64,000 nt of DNA. Origin: Streptomyces sp. NBC_00259. GTDB taxonomy: Bacteria > Actinomycetota > Actinomycetes > Streptomycetales > Streptomycetaceae. The stretch is from assembly GCF_036181745.1 (NCBI RefSeq), contig NZ_CP108080.1, positions 6,389,501-6,453,500 of the forward strand, read 5' to 3'. Each line of letters begins with the position of its first letter. Positions within the stretch are counted from its first letter, which is position 1. The notes beneath the pieces are model-generated. The model ran no database searches. It saw only the letters and a list, made by a program, of their open reading frames with translations, and had not been told where the DNA came from. Below are positions 16,362 through 25,749 of the stretch, piece by piece. Both the position numbers and the translations under genes were made by a program.

Positions 16362-19300
16362 ATGGGCATCGGCGATCTGATCAGCGACATCACCCCGGAC
16401 TCGGTCGAGAACGCGGTCGAGGACGGCGTCGAGTGGGTCGGCAACCGGGTCGAGGACGCCGGGAACTGGACCGCCGACCGCCTGGACGACGTCGGCTGGG
16501 AATCCGGCGCGGACTGGGTGCGCGAGCAGTCGCGTTCGGTGGCCAACCGCATGGGCGCCGAGGTCGACGAGATGGACCTCGGGCAGACCGAGGACAAGAC
16601 CAAGCTGATCTACGGCAGCGCTGACACCATCCGCTCCACGGCGAAGAAGCTCCGGTCCTTCGCGACGTCTTTCGACAACGCCGGCGAAGGCCTCAAGGGC
16701 CTCAAGTCCTCCGAACTCAAGGGCGAGGCGGCCGAGGCTCTGCGGAAGGCGGTGAGCATCCAGCCGCCCAAGTGGTTCAAGGGCGCCGACGCCTGCGAGA
16801 AGGCGGCCTCCGCGATGGAGTCGTTCGCCGGAACGGTCACCTGGGCGCAGGGGCAGGCGCAGACCGCGATCGACAAGTGGAAGGAGGGCGTCAAGGCTTC
16901 CGAGGCCGCCGCCGACGCCCACCGCAAGAAGATCGACGACTACAACAGCGCGGTCGACCGCTACAACGCCCAGCCCGCGGACGAGCGCAACCCGTCCACC
17001 CTGCCGCCGTGCCCGGCCCCGACGTTCACGGACCCGGGCAAGAAGCTGATGCAGGACGCGCAGGACCTCCTCGCCGAGGCCCGCAAGCAGCGGAACACGG
17101 CCGCGGAGACCGCGCGCACCGCGGTGCGCGCCGCCCGTGACACGGCCCCGGAGAAGCCGTCCTACGCCGAGCAGCTGGGCGACGGGCTCCAGGAGCTGCA
17201 GATCATGGGCGACCACGTCGGCGGCGGCCTCATCAAGGGCACCGCAGGGCTGGTGAACTTCGTCCGCGGGATCAACCCCCTGGACCCGTACAACATCACG
17301 CACCCGGCCGAGTACGCGACCAACCTGAACAGCCTGGCCGCGGGGCTGGTCGTCGCCGTCAACGACCCTGTGGGCACGGGCAAGCAGATGGTCAGCGACT
17401 TCATGAAGGACCCGTACGAGGGCTTCGGACGTCTGCTGCCGGACGCGGCGCTGACCGTGGCCACCGGCGGTGGCGGCGCCGCGGTCAAGGCGCTGAAGGT
17501 CGTGGAGAACGCCGCCGACGCGGCGAAGGCACGCCGGCTGGCCGACAACTCCCCGGACGGCACCCACAACACCCCCGACGGAGACCGCAAGGCGGGTGGT
17601 GACCCGGTCGACCTCGCCACGGGCCGGATGTTCCTCCCGCAGACCGACGTCGAACTGCCGGGCATCCTGCCGATGATGTTCACCCGCCGCACCGAGTCCG
17701 GTCTCGCGCTGGGCTGCTTCCTGGGCCCCGCCTGGACGTCCACGGTCGACGAGCGGCTGGAGATCGACGCGATCGGCGTCGTCCACGTCACCGCCGAAGG
17801 CCTCCTGGTCACGTACCCGCACCCGGTGCCCGGCGCGCCCACCCGGCCGGAGTCGGGCGGCGCCCGTACGCTGCTGGACCGCGACGCGGCCGGCCACTAC
17901 ACGGTCACCGCCGCCGACAGCGGTCTGACCTTCCACTTCACCGCACCGTCCGGGAGCGAGCCGGGCGGTGACGGCCGTGCCTGGCTGTCCGTCATCACCG
18001 ACCGCAACGGCCACTCCGTCACCGTCGACCGCGCCGAGGACGGGCTGCCGACGGGCCTGGTCCATTCGGCGGGCCACCACCTGAAGCTGTCGGCCGCCGA
18101 CGGCCTGGTCACCGCCCTGTCCCTGGCGGGCGCCGGCGAGGGCGGCACGGACCTCCCTCTGATGAACTACGGCTACGAGGACGGGAACCTCACCGCCGTC
18201 ACCAAGCCCTCCGGAGCCACCACCACCTTCGTCTACGACGACCGCCGCCGCGTCACCGCCTGGATCGACTCCAACCGAAGCCGCTACGACTACGTCTACG
18301 ACGACCGCGACCGCGTCGTCTCCGAGGGCGGCGAGGCGGGCCACGTCCAGATCTCCCTGGCGTACACCGACCCGGACCCCGAGACGGGCCACCGCACCAC
18401 CACGCTCACCACCGCCGACGGTCACACGACCCGCCATCTGTTCGGCCCCCGCTGCCGTCTGCTGGCGCTCACCGACCCCTTGGGGCACACGACCCGGTTC
18501 AGCTACGACCGGCGCGGCAACCTCCTGACCCACACCGACCCGCTGGGCCTCACCACCGTCCTCTCCTACGACGAGGACGACAGGCTCGTCTCCGCAGTCC
18601 GTCCCGACGGCAGCGAACTGCGGACCGTGCGCGGTCCGTTCGGTCTGCCGGTGGAGGTCGTCGGGCCGGACGGCACCCGTGTGCTGCACGAGTACGACGA
18701 ACGCGGCAACCGCACCGCCGTCACCGACCAGGCCGGCTCCACCACCCGTCACACCTGGGACGACGCCGGTCGCCTCACCTCCGTCACCGATCCCCTCGGA
18801 GCCGTCACACGCGTGGTGTGCGACGCGACGGGGCTGCCCGTGGAGGTGACCGGCCCGACGGGTGCCGTCACCCGCACGGAGCGCGACGCCCTCGGCCGCC
18901 CGGTCCGCACGACCGGTCCGACGGGCGGGGTCACCCTCTTCGCGTGGGACGTCGACGGTCAACTCGCCCGTCGCACGGGCCCCGACGGCTCCACCGAGGC
19001 GTGGACCTACGACGGCGAGGGCAACTGCCTGACCCACACCGACGCGTCCGATGGCGTCTCCCGCTTCGAGTACACCCACTTCGACCTGCCCGTCGCCCGC
19101 ACGGGGCCCGACGGCGTCCGCCACGAGTTCGAGCACGACGCGGAGCTCCACCTCACCCGAGTCACCAACCCGCAGGGGCTGACCTGGGACTACGAGTACG
19201 ACGCAGCCGGGAACGTCGTCCGCGAGAGCGACTTCGACGGACGCACCCTCACCTACCGGGTGGACGCCGCCGGCCGCCTCGCGGCCCGCGTCGACGCGCT

Positions 19301-21131
19301 CGGCGGCACCATATCGTTCGAACGCGACCGCCTGGGCCAGGTGATCCGCAAGGACGTCGACGGCCGGGTGACGACGTACGCCTACGACCGGGCCGGACGC
19401 CTGCTGGAGGCAGCCGGGCCGGACGGCGAACTCCGGTACCAGTACGACCGCCGCGGCAAGGTGAAGACCGAGCTGGTCGACGGCCGCCCCGTCGTCTACG
19501 CCTACGACGCCCTGGGCCGCCGCACCCGCCGTACGACCCCCACCGGCCATGTCACCTCCTACGCCTACGACGCCGGCGGCAGGCCGGAGCACCTGACCAC
19601 CGGCGGTCGCCGCGTCGGCTTCACCCATGACGCCGCCGGCCGGGAGGTCTCCCGCGTCCTCGGCGACAGAGTCACCATGACCTCCGCCTGGGACGCGGCC
19701 GGACGGCTGGCCGAACAGCACATCACGGCCGGGGCGCGGCCCGTGACCGGCAGGTCCTACTCCTACCGCGCCGACGGCCACCTGGTCGCCATGACGGACC
19801 GGCACGCGGGCACCCGCACCTTCGACCTGGACCCGGCGGGCCGGGTCACCGCCGTCCATGCCCGCGGCTGGACCGAGCGGTACGCGTACGACACCGCAGG
19901 CAACCAGACGTCCGCGACCTGGCCGTCCCGGCATCCGGGGGGCGAGGCCACCGGGGAGCGCGCCTACACCGGTACCGCGATCACCCGCGCGGGCGGGACC
20001 CGCTTCGAGCACGACGCGCTCGGGCGGGTCACCCTGCGGCAGAAGACCCGTCTCTCCCGCAAGCCCGACACCTGGCGCTACGAGTGGGACACGGAGAACC
20101 GCCTCACCTGCGTGACCACCCCCGACGGGACCCGCTGGAAGTACCGCTACGACCCCCTGGGACGCCGTACCGCGAAGCAGCGCCTGGCACCCGACGGCGA
20201 GAGCGTGACCGAGGAGAGCCGGTTCACCTGGGACGGTCTCACCCTGTGCGAACAGACCGACCACCGGTCCGGCGGGCCGCACACGGTCGCCCTCACCTGG
20301 GACCACCGGGACGTCGTCCCCCTGACCCAGACCGAGCGCATCCTCACCGCCGACAGCCGGCAGCAGGAGATCGACCGCCGGTTCTTCGCCATCGCCACCG
20401 ACCTCGTCGGCACGCCCACCGAACTGATCGACGACTCCGGCGACATCGCCTGGCGGTCCCGCTCCACTCTGTGGGGAACCACCGCCTGGGCCCGCGACGG
20501 CAGCACCTACACGCCCCTGCGCTTTCCCGGCCAGTACTACGACCCCGAGACCGGCCTCCACTACAACTGCTTCCGCCACTACGACCCCGAGACCGGCCGC
20601 TACGCCTCCCCGGACCCTCTCGGCCTCGCGCCCGCGCCGAATCCGGTCGCCTACGTGGGCAACCCGCACAGCGGGTGCGACCCCCTGGGCCTCATGCCCA
20701 AGTACACGAAGGAGGAGAAGGCCCAGAAGGCGCGGGAGGACGCCCTCACCGCCATGGACCAAGTCATCGCCAGGGCACAGGAGGGCAAGATCAAGAAGGC
20801 CGGGAACTACCACGCGGACGACCACGGCTTCACGGAGGAAATGGTCACGGAGATCCTCAAGAAGCCGGACGCGGTGTACCACTCGACCGCGGGCAGTGGA
20901 AACCTGATCTTCCGTCAGGGAGAGGACGTCGTCGTGACGCGAGCCGACAAGGTAGGGGCAGGCAACGTCATCACGGCGTACGGTTCGTCCGGCATCAAGG
21001 GCCCTTCCGGGGCCGAGGCGCTCGGTGGCTCGCCGTCTGACCCCGGTGCGCCGATTACGCATGCAGCCGTGGTGGAGGGCAGGATTCCAGCGAAGAACGG
21101 CTACATGCCTCCCGCAGTACAGGTCAGATGA
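16362..21131 (+). CDS. RHS/YD-repeat polymorphic toxin
   Basis: 1589 residues. Residues about 60-240 form a helical WXG100-like/coiled-coil leader (KLIYGSADTIRSTAKKLR). A DUF6531-like entry follows near 405 (GGDPVDLATGRMFLPQTDVELPG, with GDPVDLATGRMF as core). About 600-1370 hold many YD repeats such as YDRRGNLLTHTDPLG and YEYDAAGNVV. The conserved RHS core ends with LRFPGQYYDPETGLHYN, RHYDPETGRYASPDPLGL near 1410. The last 140 residues (from MPKYTKEEKAQ) are the variable toxin tip, more Lys/Glu-rich and less GC-rich. HADDHGFTEEMVTEILKKPD, VVVTRADK and VITAYGSSG suggest a BECR-fold RNase of DUF4258/colicin-D type. That tip assignment is inference. It acts in rival cells after delivery, with immunity encoded next door. 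Confidence 0.9.
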   Translation: MGIGDLISDITPDSVENAVEDGVEWVGNRVEDAGNWTADRLDDVGWESGADWVREQSRSVANRMGAEVDEMDLGQTEDKTKLIYGSADTIRSTAKKLRSFATSFDNAGEGLKGLKSSELKGEAAEALRKAVSIQPPKWFKGADACEKAASAMESFAGTVTWAQGQAQTAIDKWKEGVKASEAAADAHRKKIDDYNSAVDRYNAQPADERNPSTLPPCPAPTFTDPGKKLMQDAQDLLAEARKQRNTAAETARTAVRAARDTAPEKPSYAEQLGDGLQELQIMGDHVGGGLIKGTAGLVNFVRGINPLDPYNITHPAEYATNLNSLAAGLVVAVNDPVGTGKQMVSDFMKDPYEGFGRLLPDAALTVATGGGGAAVKALKVVENAADAAKARRLADNSPDGTHNTPDGDRKAGGDPVDLATGRMFLPQTDVELPGILPMMFTRRTESGLALGCFLGPAWTSTVDERLEIDAIGVVHVTAEGLLVTYPHPVPGAPTRPESGGARTLLDRDAAGHYTVTAADSGLTFHFTAPSGSEPGGDGRAWLSVITDRNGHSVTVDRAEDGLPTGLVHSAGHHLKLSAADGLVTALSLAGAGEGGTDLPLMNYGYEDGNLTAVTKPSGATTTFVYDDRRRVTAWIDSNRSRYDYVYDDRDRVVSEGGEAGHVQISLAYTDPDPETGHRTTTLTTADGHTTRHLFGPRCRLLALTDPLGHTTRFSYDRRGNLLTHTDPLGLTTVLSYDEDDRLVSAVRPDGSELRTVRGPFGLPVEVVGPDGTRVLHEYDERGNRTAVTDQAGSTTRHTWDDAGRLTSVTDPLGAVTRVVCDATGLPVEVTGPTGAVTRTERDALGRPVRTTGPTGGVTLFAWDVDGQLARRTGPDGSTEAWTYDGEGNCLTHTDASDGVSRFEYTHFDLPVARTGPDGVRHEFEHDAELHLTRVTNPQGLTWDYEYDAAGNVVRESDFDGRTLTYRVDAAGRLAARVDALGGTISFERDRLGQVIRKDVDGRVTTYAYDRAGRLLEAAGPDGELRYQYDRRGKVKTELVDGRPVVYAYDALGRRTRRTTPTGHVTSYAYDAGGRPEHLTTGGRRVGFTHDAAGREVSRVLGDRVTMTSAWDAAGRLAEQHITAGARPVTGRSYSYRADGHLVAMTDRHAGTRTFDLDPAGRVTAVHARGWTERYAYDTAGNQTSATWPSRHPGGEATGERAYTGTAITRAGGTRFEHDALGRVTLRQKTRLSRKPDTWRYEWDTENRLTCVTTPDGTRWKYRYDPLGRRTAKQRLAPDGESVTEESRFTWDGLTLCEQTDHRSGGPHTVALTWDHRDVVPLTQTERILTADSRQQEIDRRFFAIATDLVGTPTELIDDSGDIAWRSRSTLWGTTAWARDGSTYTPLRFPGQYYDPETGLHYNCFRHYDPETGRYASPDPLGLAPAPNPVAYVGNPHSGCDPLGLMPKYTKEEKAQKAREDALTAMDQVIARAQEGKIKKAGNYHADDHGFTEEMVTEILKKPDAVYHSTAGSGNLIFRQGEDVVVTRADKVGAGNVITAYGSSGIKGPSGAEALGGSPSDPGAPITHAAVVEGRIPAKNGYMPPAVQVR

Positions 21132-21144
21132 AGTGGCATTCACC

Positions 21145-21897
21145 ATGAGACTCACCATCGACGACCGGACCGCCACCGTGTTCGGCGATCCGCTGCGCAT
21201 CGCCCCCCGTCTCGACTTCCGCGACTTCCGGGTACGCGTCGCACCGTACGCGGACGTGAAGGAACGTGGGCAGTTCCTTCTGGACACCTTCGGTAGCGGG
21301 CCGTGGTTGTGGGACACGCCCGACGAGCTTCGGTTCGACCCCCTGAGCAGGGGATTGGTCGGGGCCGAGTTCCAGGTTCCGGGCGATGCCGCCGATCCCG
21401 AGGACTGTGCCCGTCTTCCCGCTGAGCCCTCCAGCCGCCCGGGAGGCCTGCGCGCGGACGAGGCGCGGGACTTCCGCCTGGAGGTGACCACGGAACTGTG
21501 TCGCGCTCCCGGAGACGCCGTGCTCACCTGTCTGCGTGATCTCGGCGTCCTCGACGAGCCGTTGGACGCCCGTATCGGCATCGCCCCCGATGTGGCTCTT
21601 CTTGTGCAGCGCGGCACCGTCGTGGGCTGGAGCCTCACCGATCCGGTGCGCTACTTGACCACCGGCTTCGCCGCCCCCGACCCGGCCCCCGCTGCCCCGG
21701 CCACCCGGCTGCTGTTCACCGAGTGCCTGGATCTGATCACCTCGTCGCTCCTCGACGAGGTGAGGGACCGGGACCCGTCCGCCCTGGCCCGTCTCCGGGC
21801 CATCGACGAGGCACTGCGGGCCCAGCCCGAGGACCGGCACCGGACCGATGCCCTCCGTGCCTTCACCGGCGAGCTGCTGGAGGACCACGGTGCATGA
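21145..21897 (+). CDS. Putative immunity protein 1 of the RHS toxin
   Basis: 250 residues from the ATG at 21145, 13 bases after the toxin stop. I recognise no named domain. Features are an N-terminal beta-rich stretch (MRLTIDDRTATVFGDPLRI), a Trp-containing block (GPWLWDTPDELRFDPLSRGLVG), the conserved core CLRDLGVLDEPLDARIGIAP, and a helical C-terminus. It is clearly paralogous to the next gene. Immediate position after an RHS toxin tip is where the cognate immunity gene normally lies. The role is therefore by context. Confidence 0.7.
   Translation: MRLTIDDRTATVFGDPLRIAPRLDFRDFRVRVAPYADVKERGQFLLDTFGSGPWLWDTPDELRFDPLSRGLVGAEFQVPGDAADPEDCARLPAEPSSRPGGLRADEARDFRLEVTTELCRAPGDAVLTCLRDLGVLDEPLDARIGIAPDVALLVQRGTVVGWSLTDPVRYLTTGFAAPDPAPAAPATRLLFTECLDLITSSLLDEVRDRDPSALARLRAIDEALRAQPEDRHRTDALRAFTGELLEDHGA
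21532..21594 (+). repeat. 63-bp tract identical to 22331-22393
   Basis: The sequence encoding the core of immunity protein 1 is base-for-base identical to that of immunity protein 2, 799 bp downstream, although the flanking coding sequence has diverged strongly. This looks like a recombination or gene-conversion tract within a tandem duplication. Confidence 0.9.
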
Positions 21898-22699
21898 CCG
21901 CGGGGCGCGTCGGGAAGCAGGCGGGCGTGATGCGGCGAGGACGGCCACGACGCTGACGTTCGACGGCGGCCGGCGCGCGACGGTGACGGACGATCCGCTG
22001 CACATCACCCCGCGCTTCTCGGGCGACACTGTGGATGTCGCGCACTACGCCGATGTCGAGGCGCGTGAGCGGTTCCTCGCAGATACCTTCGGCAGCCGGC
22101 ACCAACTGTGGGACACGCCGGACGTCTTCCGGTTCGACCCGGGCAGCCGGAAGCTCGTCGGGGCCGGAGTCCAGATGCCGTACGTCTCCGCGATGTCAGA
22201 GACCTCCGATCGCCTCCCCACCCTGCCCCCGGTACGCCGGGGCGGGCTCCGGGCGGACGAGGTCCGGGACTTCCGGCACGAGATGTGCACGGTCCTGTGC
22301 CGCGCCCCAGGGGATACCGTGCTCATCTGCCTGCGTGATCTCGGCGTCCTCGACGAGCCGTTGGACGCCCGTATCGGCATCGCCCCCGATGTGTCGCTTC
22401 TCGTCCAGCGCGGGGCGGTCGTCGGCTGGAGCCTCACCGACCCCGCGCGCTACCTGACCACCGCCTACGCGGCCCCGGACCCGGCCCCGCCGTCGTCGGC
22501 CACCCGTCGGCTGCTCACCGAATGCCTGGACCTGATCACCGAGCCGGTGGTCGACGATCTGGTGGACGGTGACCCCTCCGCCCTGGCCCGTCTCCGTGCC
22601 GCCGACGCAGCCCTGCGCGCCCAGCGCGAGGACCGGCACCGGGCGGCCGCGCTGCTGGAGCTGATCGCGACGTATGTGGATGACTACGGGAGCGCGTGA
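21890..22699 (+). CDS. Putative immunity protein 2, tandem paralogue
   Basis: 269 residues from a GTG preceded by GGAGG and overlapping the end of the previous gene by eight bases. It shares with it the blocks HYADVEARERFLADTFGS, LWDTPDVFRFDPGSRKLVG, GGLRADEVRDFRHEM, CLRDLGVLDEPLDARIGIAP and VVGWSLTDPARYLTT. Tandem immunity paralogues are common at polymorphic-toxin loci, where they protect against toxin tips displaced earlier or carried by relatives. Function is inferred from context only. Confidence 0.68.
   Translation: MHDRGARREAGGRDAARTATTLTFDGGRRATVTDDPLHITPRFSGDTVDVAHYADVEARERFLADTFGSRHQLWDTPDVFRFDPGSRKLVGAGVQMPYVSAMSETSDRLPTLPPVRRGGLRADEVRDFRHEMCTVLCRAPGDTVLICLRDLGVLDEPLDARIGIAPDVSLLVQRGAVVGWSLTDPARYLTTAYAAPDPAPPSSATRRLLTECLDLITEPVVDDLVDGDPSALARLRAADAALRAQREDRHRAAALLELIATYVDDYGSA
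22331..22393 (+). repeat. Second copy of the 63-bp identical tract
   Basis: Partner of the tract at 21532-21594; see the immunity paralogues. Confidence 0.9.
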
Positions 22700-22781
22700 C
22701 GGACGTGGCGCAGGCGGTGTCGATGCCTGTGCGCTGTATGCGATGCGACGGCCCTTCTTCCCTGCTCGGGGTCGCGGCTGT

Positions 22782-24095
22782 CTAGCCGGCTGCCGTTGGC
22801 GCGTCGGCGGTCGTCGGCTCGGCCGGCTCCGTGGCGGTGGGCGGAGCGGGCGTCGGCGTGCGGTAGGCGCGGAGGGAGGCGTTGGCCGCGGCCACGGCGC
22901 CGATCGCCAGGGTGGCGGACAGGCCACCGGCGACCAGGGCGAAGGGGGCGGAGGTGACCGAAGCCAGCAGTCCGCCGCGGAAGTTGCCGAGTTCGGGACC
23001 TGCGACGCCGATGACGTGTTCCACGGAGGAAACCCGCCCCCGGTACGCGTCCGGGGTCTCCAGCTGTACCAGGGCACTGCGGGTGATCACGGACACCGTG
23101 TCGGCGGCGCCGGCCACGGCCAGGCAGCCCAGAGCCGGCCACAGCGGCCCGGCGAGGCCGAAGCCGGCCAGCGCCAGGCCCCAGACGCAGGCCGCGACCA
23201 ACTGGACCAGACCGGCGCGGCGCCGGCGCGTCACCATGCCGGAGAACAGGCCGGCGGTGATCCTTCCGACCGCGACGGCCGAAAGGAACAGTCCGAGGGT
23301 CTGCGGGTTGCCGCCGAAGCGGATCTCGTTGACCAGGGGGAAAAGCGCGACCGGCATCGCGAGCAGCGTTGCGGACAGGTCGGTGGCCATCGAGCCCCAC
23401 AGCGTCGGTCGGCGCAGGACGACGCGCCAGCCGCCACGCTCCGGCCGACGTCTGCCGGCAGCCGCGTCGGTGACCGCGGCGTCGGTGACCGTGGGACGCA
23501 TGGCGGGGAGACGGATCACCGCGAGCGTCGAGATCGCCGCTGCCAAGGCCTGCGCAGCGTAGGCGGCGGGGAAGTCCCAACGGGCGATGAGCATTCCGGC
23601 CAGCGCGGGTCCTGCCAGCATCGCCGTCTGGAAGGAGACGTTGTTGAGTGCGAGCCCTGCCGCAACCTGGTCGGCCGGCAGCAGCCTGACCGGGAAGGTG
23701 CGCCGGGCAGGGGCACCAAGCGCGCCGCAGGCGGCCCCCGTGGCGACCAGGGCGAGCAGCAGCACCACGTTCTGGTTGTCGGCCAGCGCCTGGACGCACA
23801 GCCCCGCGGCTGCCAGCAACTGACCGGCGGTGGTGTACCGCACGACGGCACGGCGGTCGACGGCGTCCGCCAACGTGCCCCCGAGCAGCCCGAAAACCAC
23901 CATCGGCAGTCCGGTGGCCAGACCGATGAGCCCGGTGCTCACCGGGCTGGCGGTCAGGTCCCAGACCTGAGCCAGCACCGCCACGGCGGCCATCTGACCG
24001 CCGAGTTGGGAGGCGGCGCTGCCGATCCACAGGTCGCGGAACGGCCGGCTGCTGCGCAGCGGGCGGGTGTCGAGGAAGGTGACGCTCCCCTTCAT
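22782..24095 (-). CDS. MFS transporter, multidrug-efflux type
   Basis: 437 residues with about 12 hydrophobic segments. N-terminal FRDLWIGSAASQLGGQMAAVAVLAQVW is broken here as FRDLWIGSAASQLGGQM; the family signature loop between helices 2 and 3 is GGTLADAVDRRAVVRY. Other blocks are LNNVSFQTAMLAGPALAG and SVEHVIGVAGPELGNFRGG. This matches the MFS_3/EntS-like subfamily. Its ATG overlaps the stop of the MarR gene by four bases, so it is the effector gene of a MarR-controlled efflux operon. The substrate is unknown. Confidence 0.9.
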   Translation of the reverse strand: MKGSVTFLDTRPLRSSRPFRDLWIGSAASQLGGQMAAVAVLAQVWDLTASPVSTGLIGLATGLPMVVFGLLGGTLADAVDRRAVVRYTTAGQLLAAAGLCVQALADNQNVVLLLALVATGAACGALGAPARRTFPVRLLPADQVAAGLALNNVSFQTAMLAGPALAGMLIARWDFPAAYAAQALAAAISTLAVIRLPAMRPTVTDAAVTDAAAGRRRPERGGWRVVLRRPTLWGSMATDLSATLLAMPVALFPLVNEIRFGGNPQTLGLFLSAVAVGRITAGLFSGMVTRRRRAGLVQLVAACVWGLALAGFGLAGPLWPALGCLAVAGAADTVSVITRSALVQLETPDAYRGRVSSVEHVIGVAGPELGNFRGGLLASVTSAPFALVAGGLSATLAIGAVAAANASLRAYRTPTPAPPTATEPAEPTTADAPTAAG

Positions 24096-24580
24096 CGTGG
24101 CGGCTCGACCAGGTGGTCGAGGATCCGCTGCCGCATCGGCCGTTGCTCCAGCGCCCGCCGCAGCTCCTCGACGAGGGCGGTCAGCGCGTACGGGGTCTCA
24201 CCGTCCAGTTCGGCGACCGCCGCCTGGGTGGCGCGCCACTCGGCTTCCAGGAACGGCACCAGCGACCGGCCGCGCTCGGTCAGGTCGATCCGCCGGGTGC
24301 GGGCGTCGGCCCCCGGGGAGGAGGTGACCAGATCCTCCTTGCGCATGGCGGCGATGGTCTGGCTGATCGCGGAATGGGAGCGGTCGAGGGACTCCGCGAG
24401 TTCGCGGATGGTCAAGGGCCCTGTGTGGGCGAGCCGGATCAGCGGATAGGCGAACCGCGGCCGCACCCCCTCGATGCCGCGCTCGACGTAGACCTGCTCG
24501 ATCTCGTTGTCCATGGCGGCCAGCAGCTTGTGCAGCGGCTGCCAGGGGTCAGGCAGTGTCGTGGGATCCGCAGATGTCAC
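24092..24580 (-). CDS. MarR-family regulator
   Basis: 162 residues, GTG start. The winged helix (about 55-115) contains GPLTIRELAESLDRSHSAIS, the wing MRKEDLVTSSPGADARTRRIDLTERG (core GADARTRRIDLTERG), and a helical dimerisation C-terminus. It is translationally coupled to the MFS gene. The GTG lies seven bases after a TATATT -10 element with no Shine-Dalgarno sequence, so the transcript is probably leaderless. It probably represses itself and the exporter through the palindrome over that promoter; the inducing ligand is unknown. Confidence 0.9.
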   Translation of the reverse strand: MTSADPTTLPDPWQPLHKLLAAMDNEIEQVYVERGIEGVRPRFAYPLIRLAHTGPLTIRELAESLDRSHSAISQTIAAMRKEDLVTSSPGADARTRRIDLTERGRSLVPFLEAEWRATQAAVAELDGETPYALTALVEELRRALEQRPMRQRILDHLVEPPR

Positions 24581-24600
24581 AGCGCTAATATAACAGCGCT
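24581..24600 (-). promoter_or_regulatory. MarR operator over a leaderless promoter
   Basis: AGCGCT-AATATAAC-AGCGCT directly abuts the MarR start codon. Read on the minus strand, TATATT sits between the two AGCGCT arms and ends seven bases before the GTG, so +1 would be the start codon itself. A repressor bound here would cover the -10. Confidence 0.6.
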
Positions 24601-24630
24601 GCGATAGTTGGGGGCGATCCCCCCGCCGGG

Positions 24631-25650
24631 TCAGTCCGCCCGCGGTGGCGCCGTGCTCTTTCGCACCACCAGGCTCGTCGCCAGTTCCAGCCGCGTCGAC
24701 GACGGTTCCTCGGTGCGCAGTCGCAGCAGCATCTGGGCCGCCTCCTCGGCCATCTGGCGCAGGGGCTGGTGGACCGTGGTCAGGGCCGGGCTGGACCAGC
24801 GGGCGACCTGGACGTCGTCGTAGCCGACGACGGAGAGGTCGTGCGGGACGCGCAGCCCGTTGACGCGGGCCGCCTCCAGGACGCCGAGGGCCTGCAGGTC
24901 GCTGCCCGCGAAGACGGCGGTCGGCCGCTCCGGCAGGCTCAGCATCTCCATCGCCCGGTCGTAGCCGCCCTCCACGTGGAAGTCGCCGAACCGGATGAGT
25001 TCGGGCGCGGTTTCCAGTCCGGCCATGCTCATCGCCGAGCGGTAGCCGTCGAGGCGGGCCAGGGAGCAGAGCATGTCCTCGGGGCCGGTGATGATGCCGA
25101 TCCGCCGGTGTCCGAGCTCGATCAGATGCCGGGTGGCGGCGAGGCCGCCGGTCCAGTTGGCCGACCCCACGGACGGTACGTCGGGATCGGGGTCACCGGC
25201 CGGGTCGATGATGACAAAAGGTATGGAACGAGCCCTGAGTTGCTGCTTGACCGCCTGAGGGAGGGCGGAGAAGACCAGCACGACGCCGATGGGCCGGCGC
25301 TGCAGGACCCCTTCGATCCAGTCGGGGTCCGGTGAGTGGCGGGTGCCGCTCTCGGTCAGCACCACGCTCGCCTGGTTGGCCTTGGCGACGTTCTCCACCC
25401 CGCGGATCAGCTCCAGGGCCCAGATGCTGTCCAGCTCGTGGAAGACGATCTCGATGAGCGGCGCCTCCCGGGACGACCTCGCCGTACGCCGGTAGGCGTG
25501 GGTCTCCAGCAGGCGTTCCACCTTGATCCTCGTCGGCGGGGCCACGTCCTGCCGGCCGTTGAGGACCTTCGAAACTGTCGAAATGGAGACGCCGGCCTTC
25601 TGGGCCACCTGGGCCAGGGTGATGCGGCCCATCTCCTCGTCATCGCGCAT
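24631..25650 (-). CDS. bxlR: LacI-family regulator BxlR
   Basis: 339 residues from the ATG at 25650 (MRDDEEMGRITLAQ); upstream in-frame starts lack family support. The LacI helix-turn-helix TLAQVAQKAGVSISTVSKVL is followed by the hinge region and a periplasmic-binding-protein-like sensor domain (ELGHRRIGIITGP, PTAVFAGSDLQALGVL, VVGYDDVQVARWSSPALTTV). It diverges from bxlEFGA. In Streptomyces thermoviolaceus the homologous BxlR represses bxlEFGA until xylobiose is present. Operator-like CGAAA/TTTCG repeats lie in front of bxlE and of the GH115 gene. Confidence 0.9.
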   Translation of the reverse strand: MRDDEEMGRITLAQVAQKAGVSISTVSKVLNGRQDVAPPTRIKVERLLETHAYRRTARSSREAPLIEIVFHELDSIWALELIRGVENVAKANQASVVLTESGTRHSPDPDWIEGVLQRRPIGVVLVFSALPQAVKQQLRARSIPFVIIDPAGDPDPDVPSVGSANWTGGLAATRHLIELGHRRIGIITGPEDMLCSLARLDGYRSAMSMAGLETAPELIRFGDFHVEGGYDRAMEMLSLPERPTAVFAGSDLQALGVLEAARVNGLRVPHDLSVVGYDDVQVARWSSPALTTVHQPLRQMAEEAAQMLLRLRTEEPSSTRLELATSLVVRKSTAPPRAD

Positions 25651-25717
25651 GGCGGGAGCATAAGGCACGTTCAACTGCCGCAACAGGGTAACGCTTTGGT
25701 AACTGGCTGTTCGAGGG

Positions 25718-25746
25718 TTGACCCCCCAGGTGGGGGCGCCTACCGT
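25718..25746 (+). promoter_or_regulatory. bxlE promoter
   Basis: TTGACC, exactly 17 bases, then TACCGT: a near-consensus housekeeping promoter for streptomycetes. Operator-like repeats begin just downstream of it. Confidence 0.7.
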
Positions 25747-25749
25747 CCC

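Noticed and set aside
15465..21638. A 2057-codon open frame antisense to the RHS gene
   Set aside because: It arises from extreme GC third-position bias opposite a well-supported gene; its product shows no domain and spans three sense genes.
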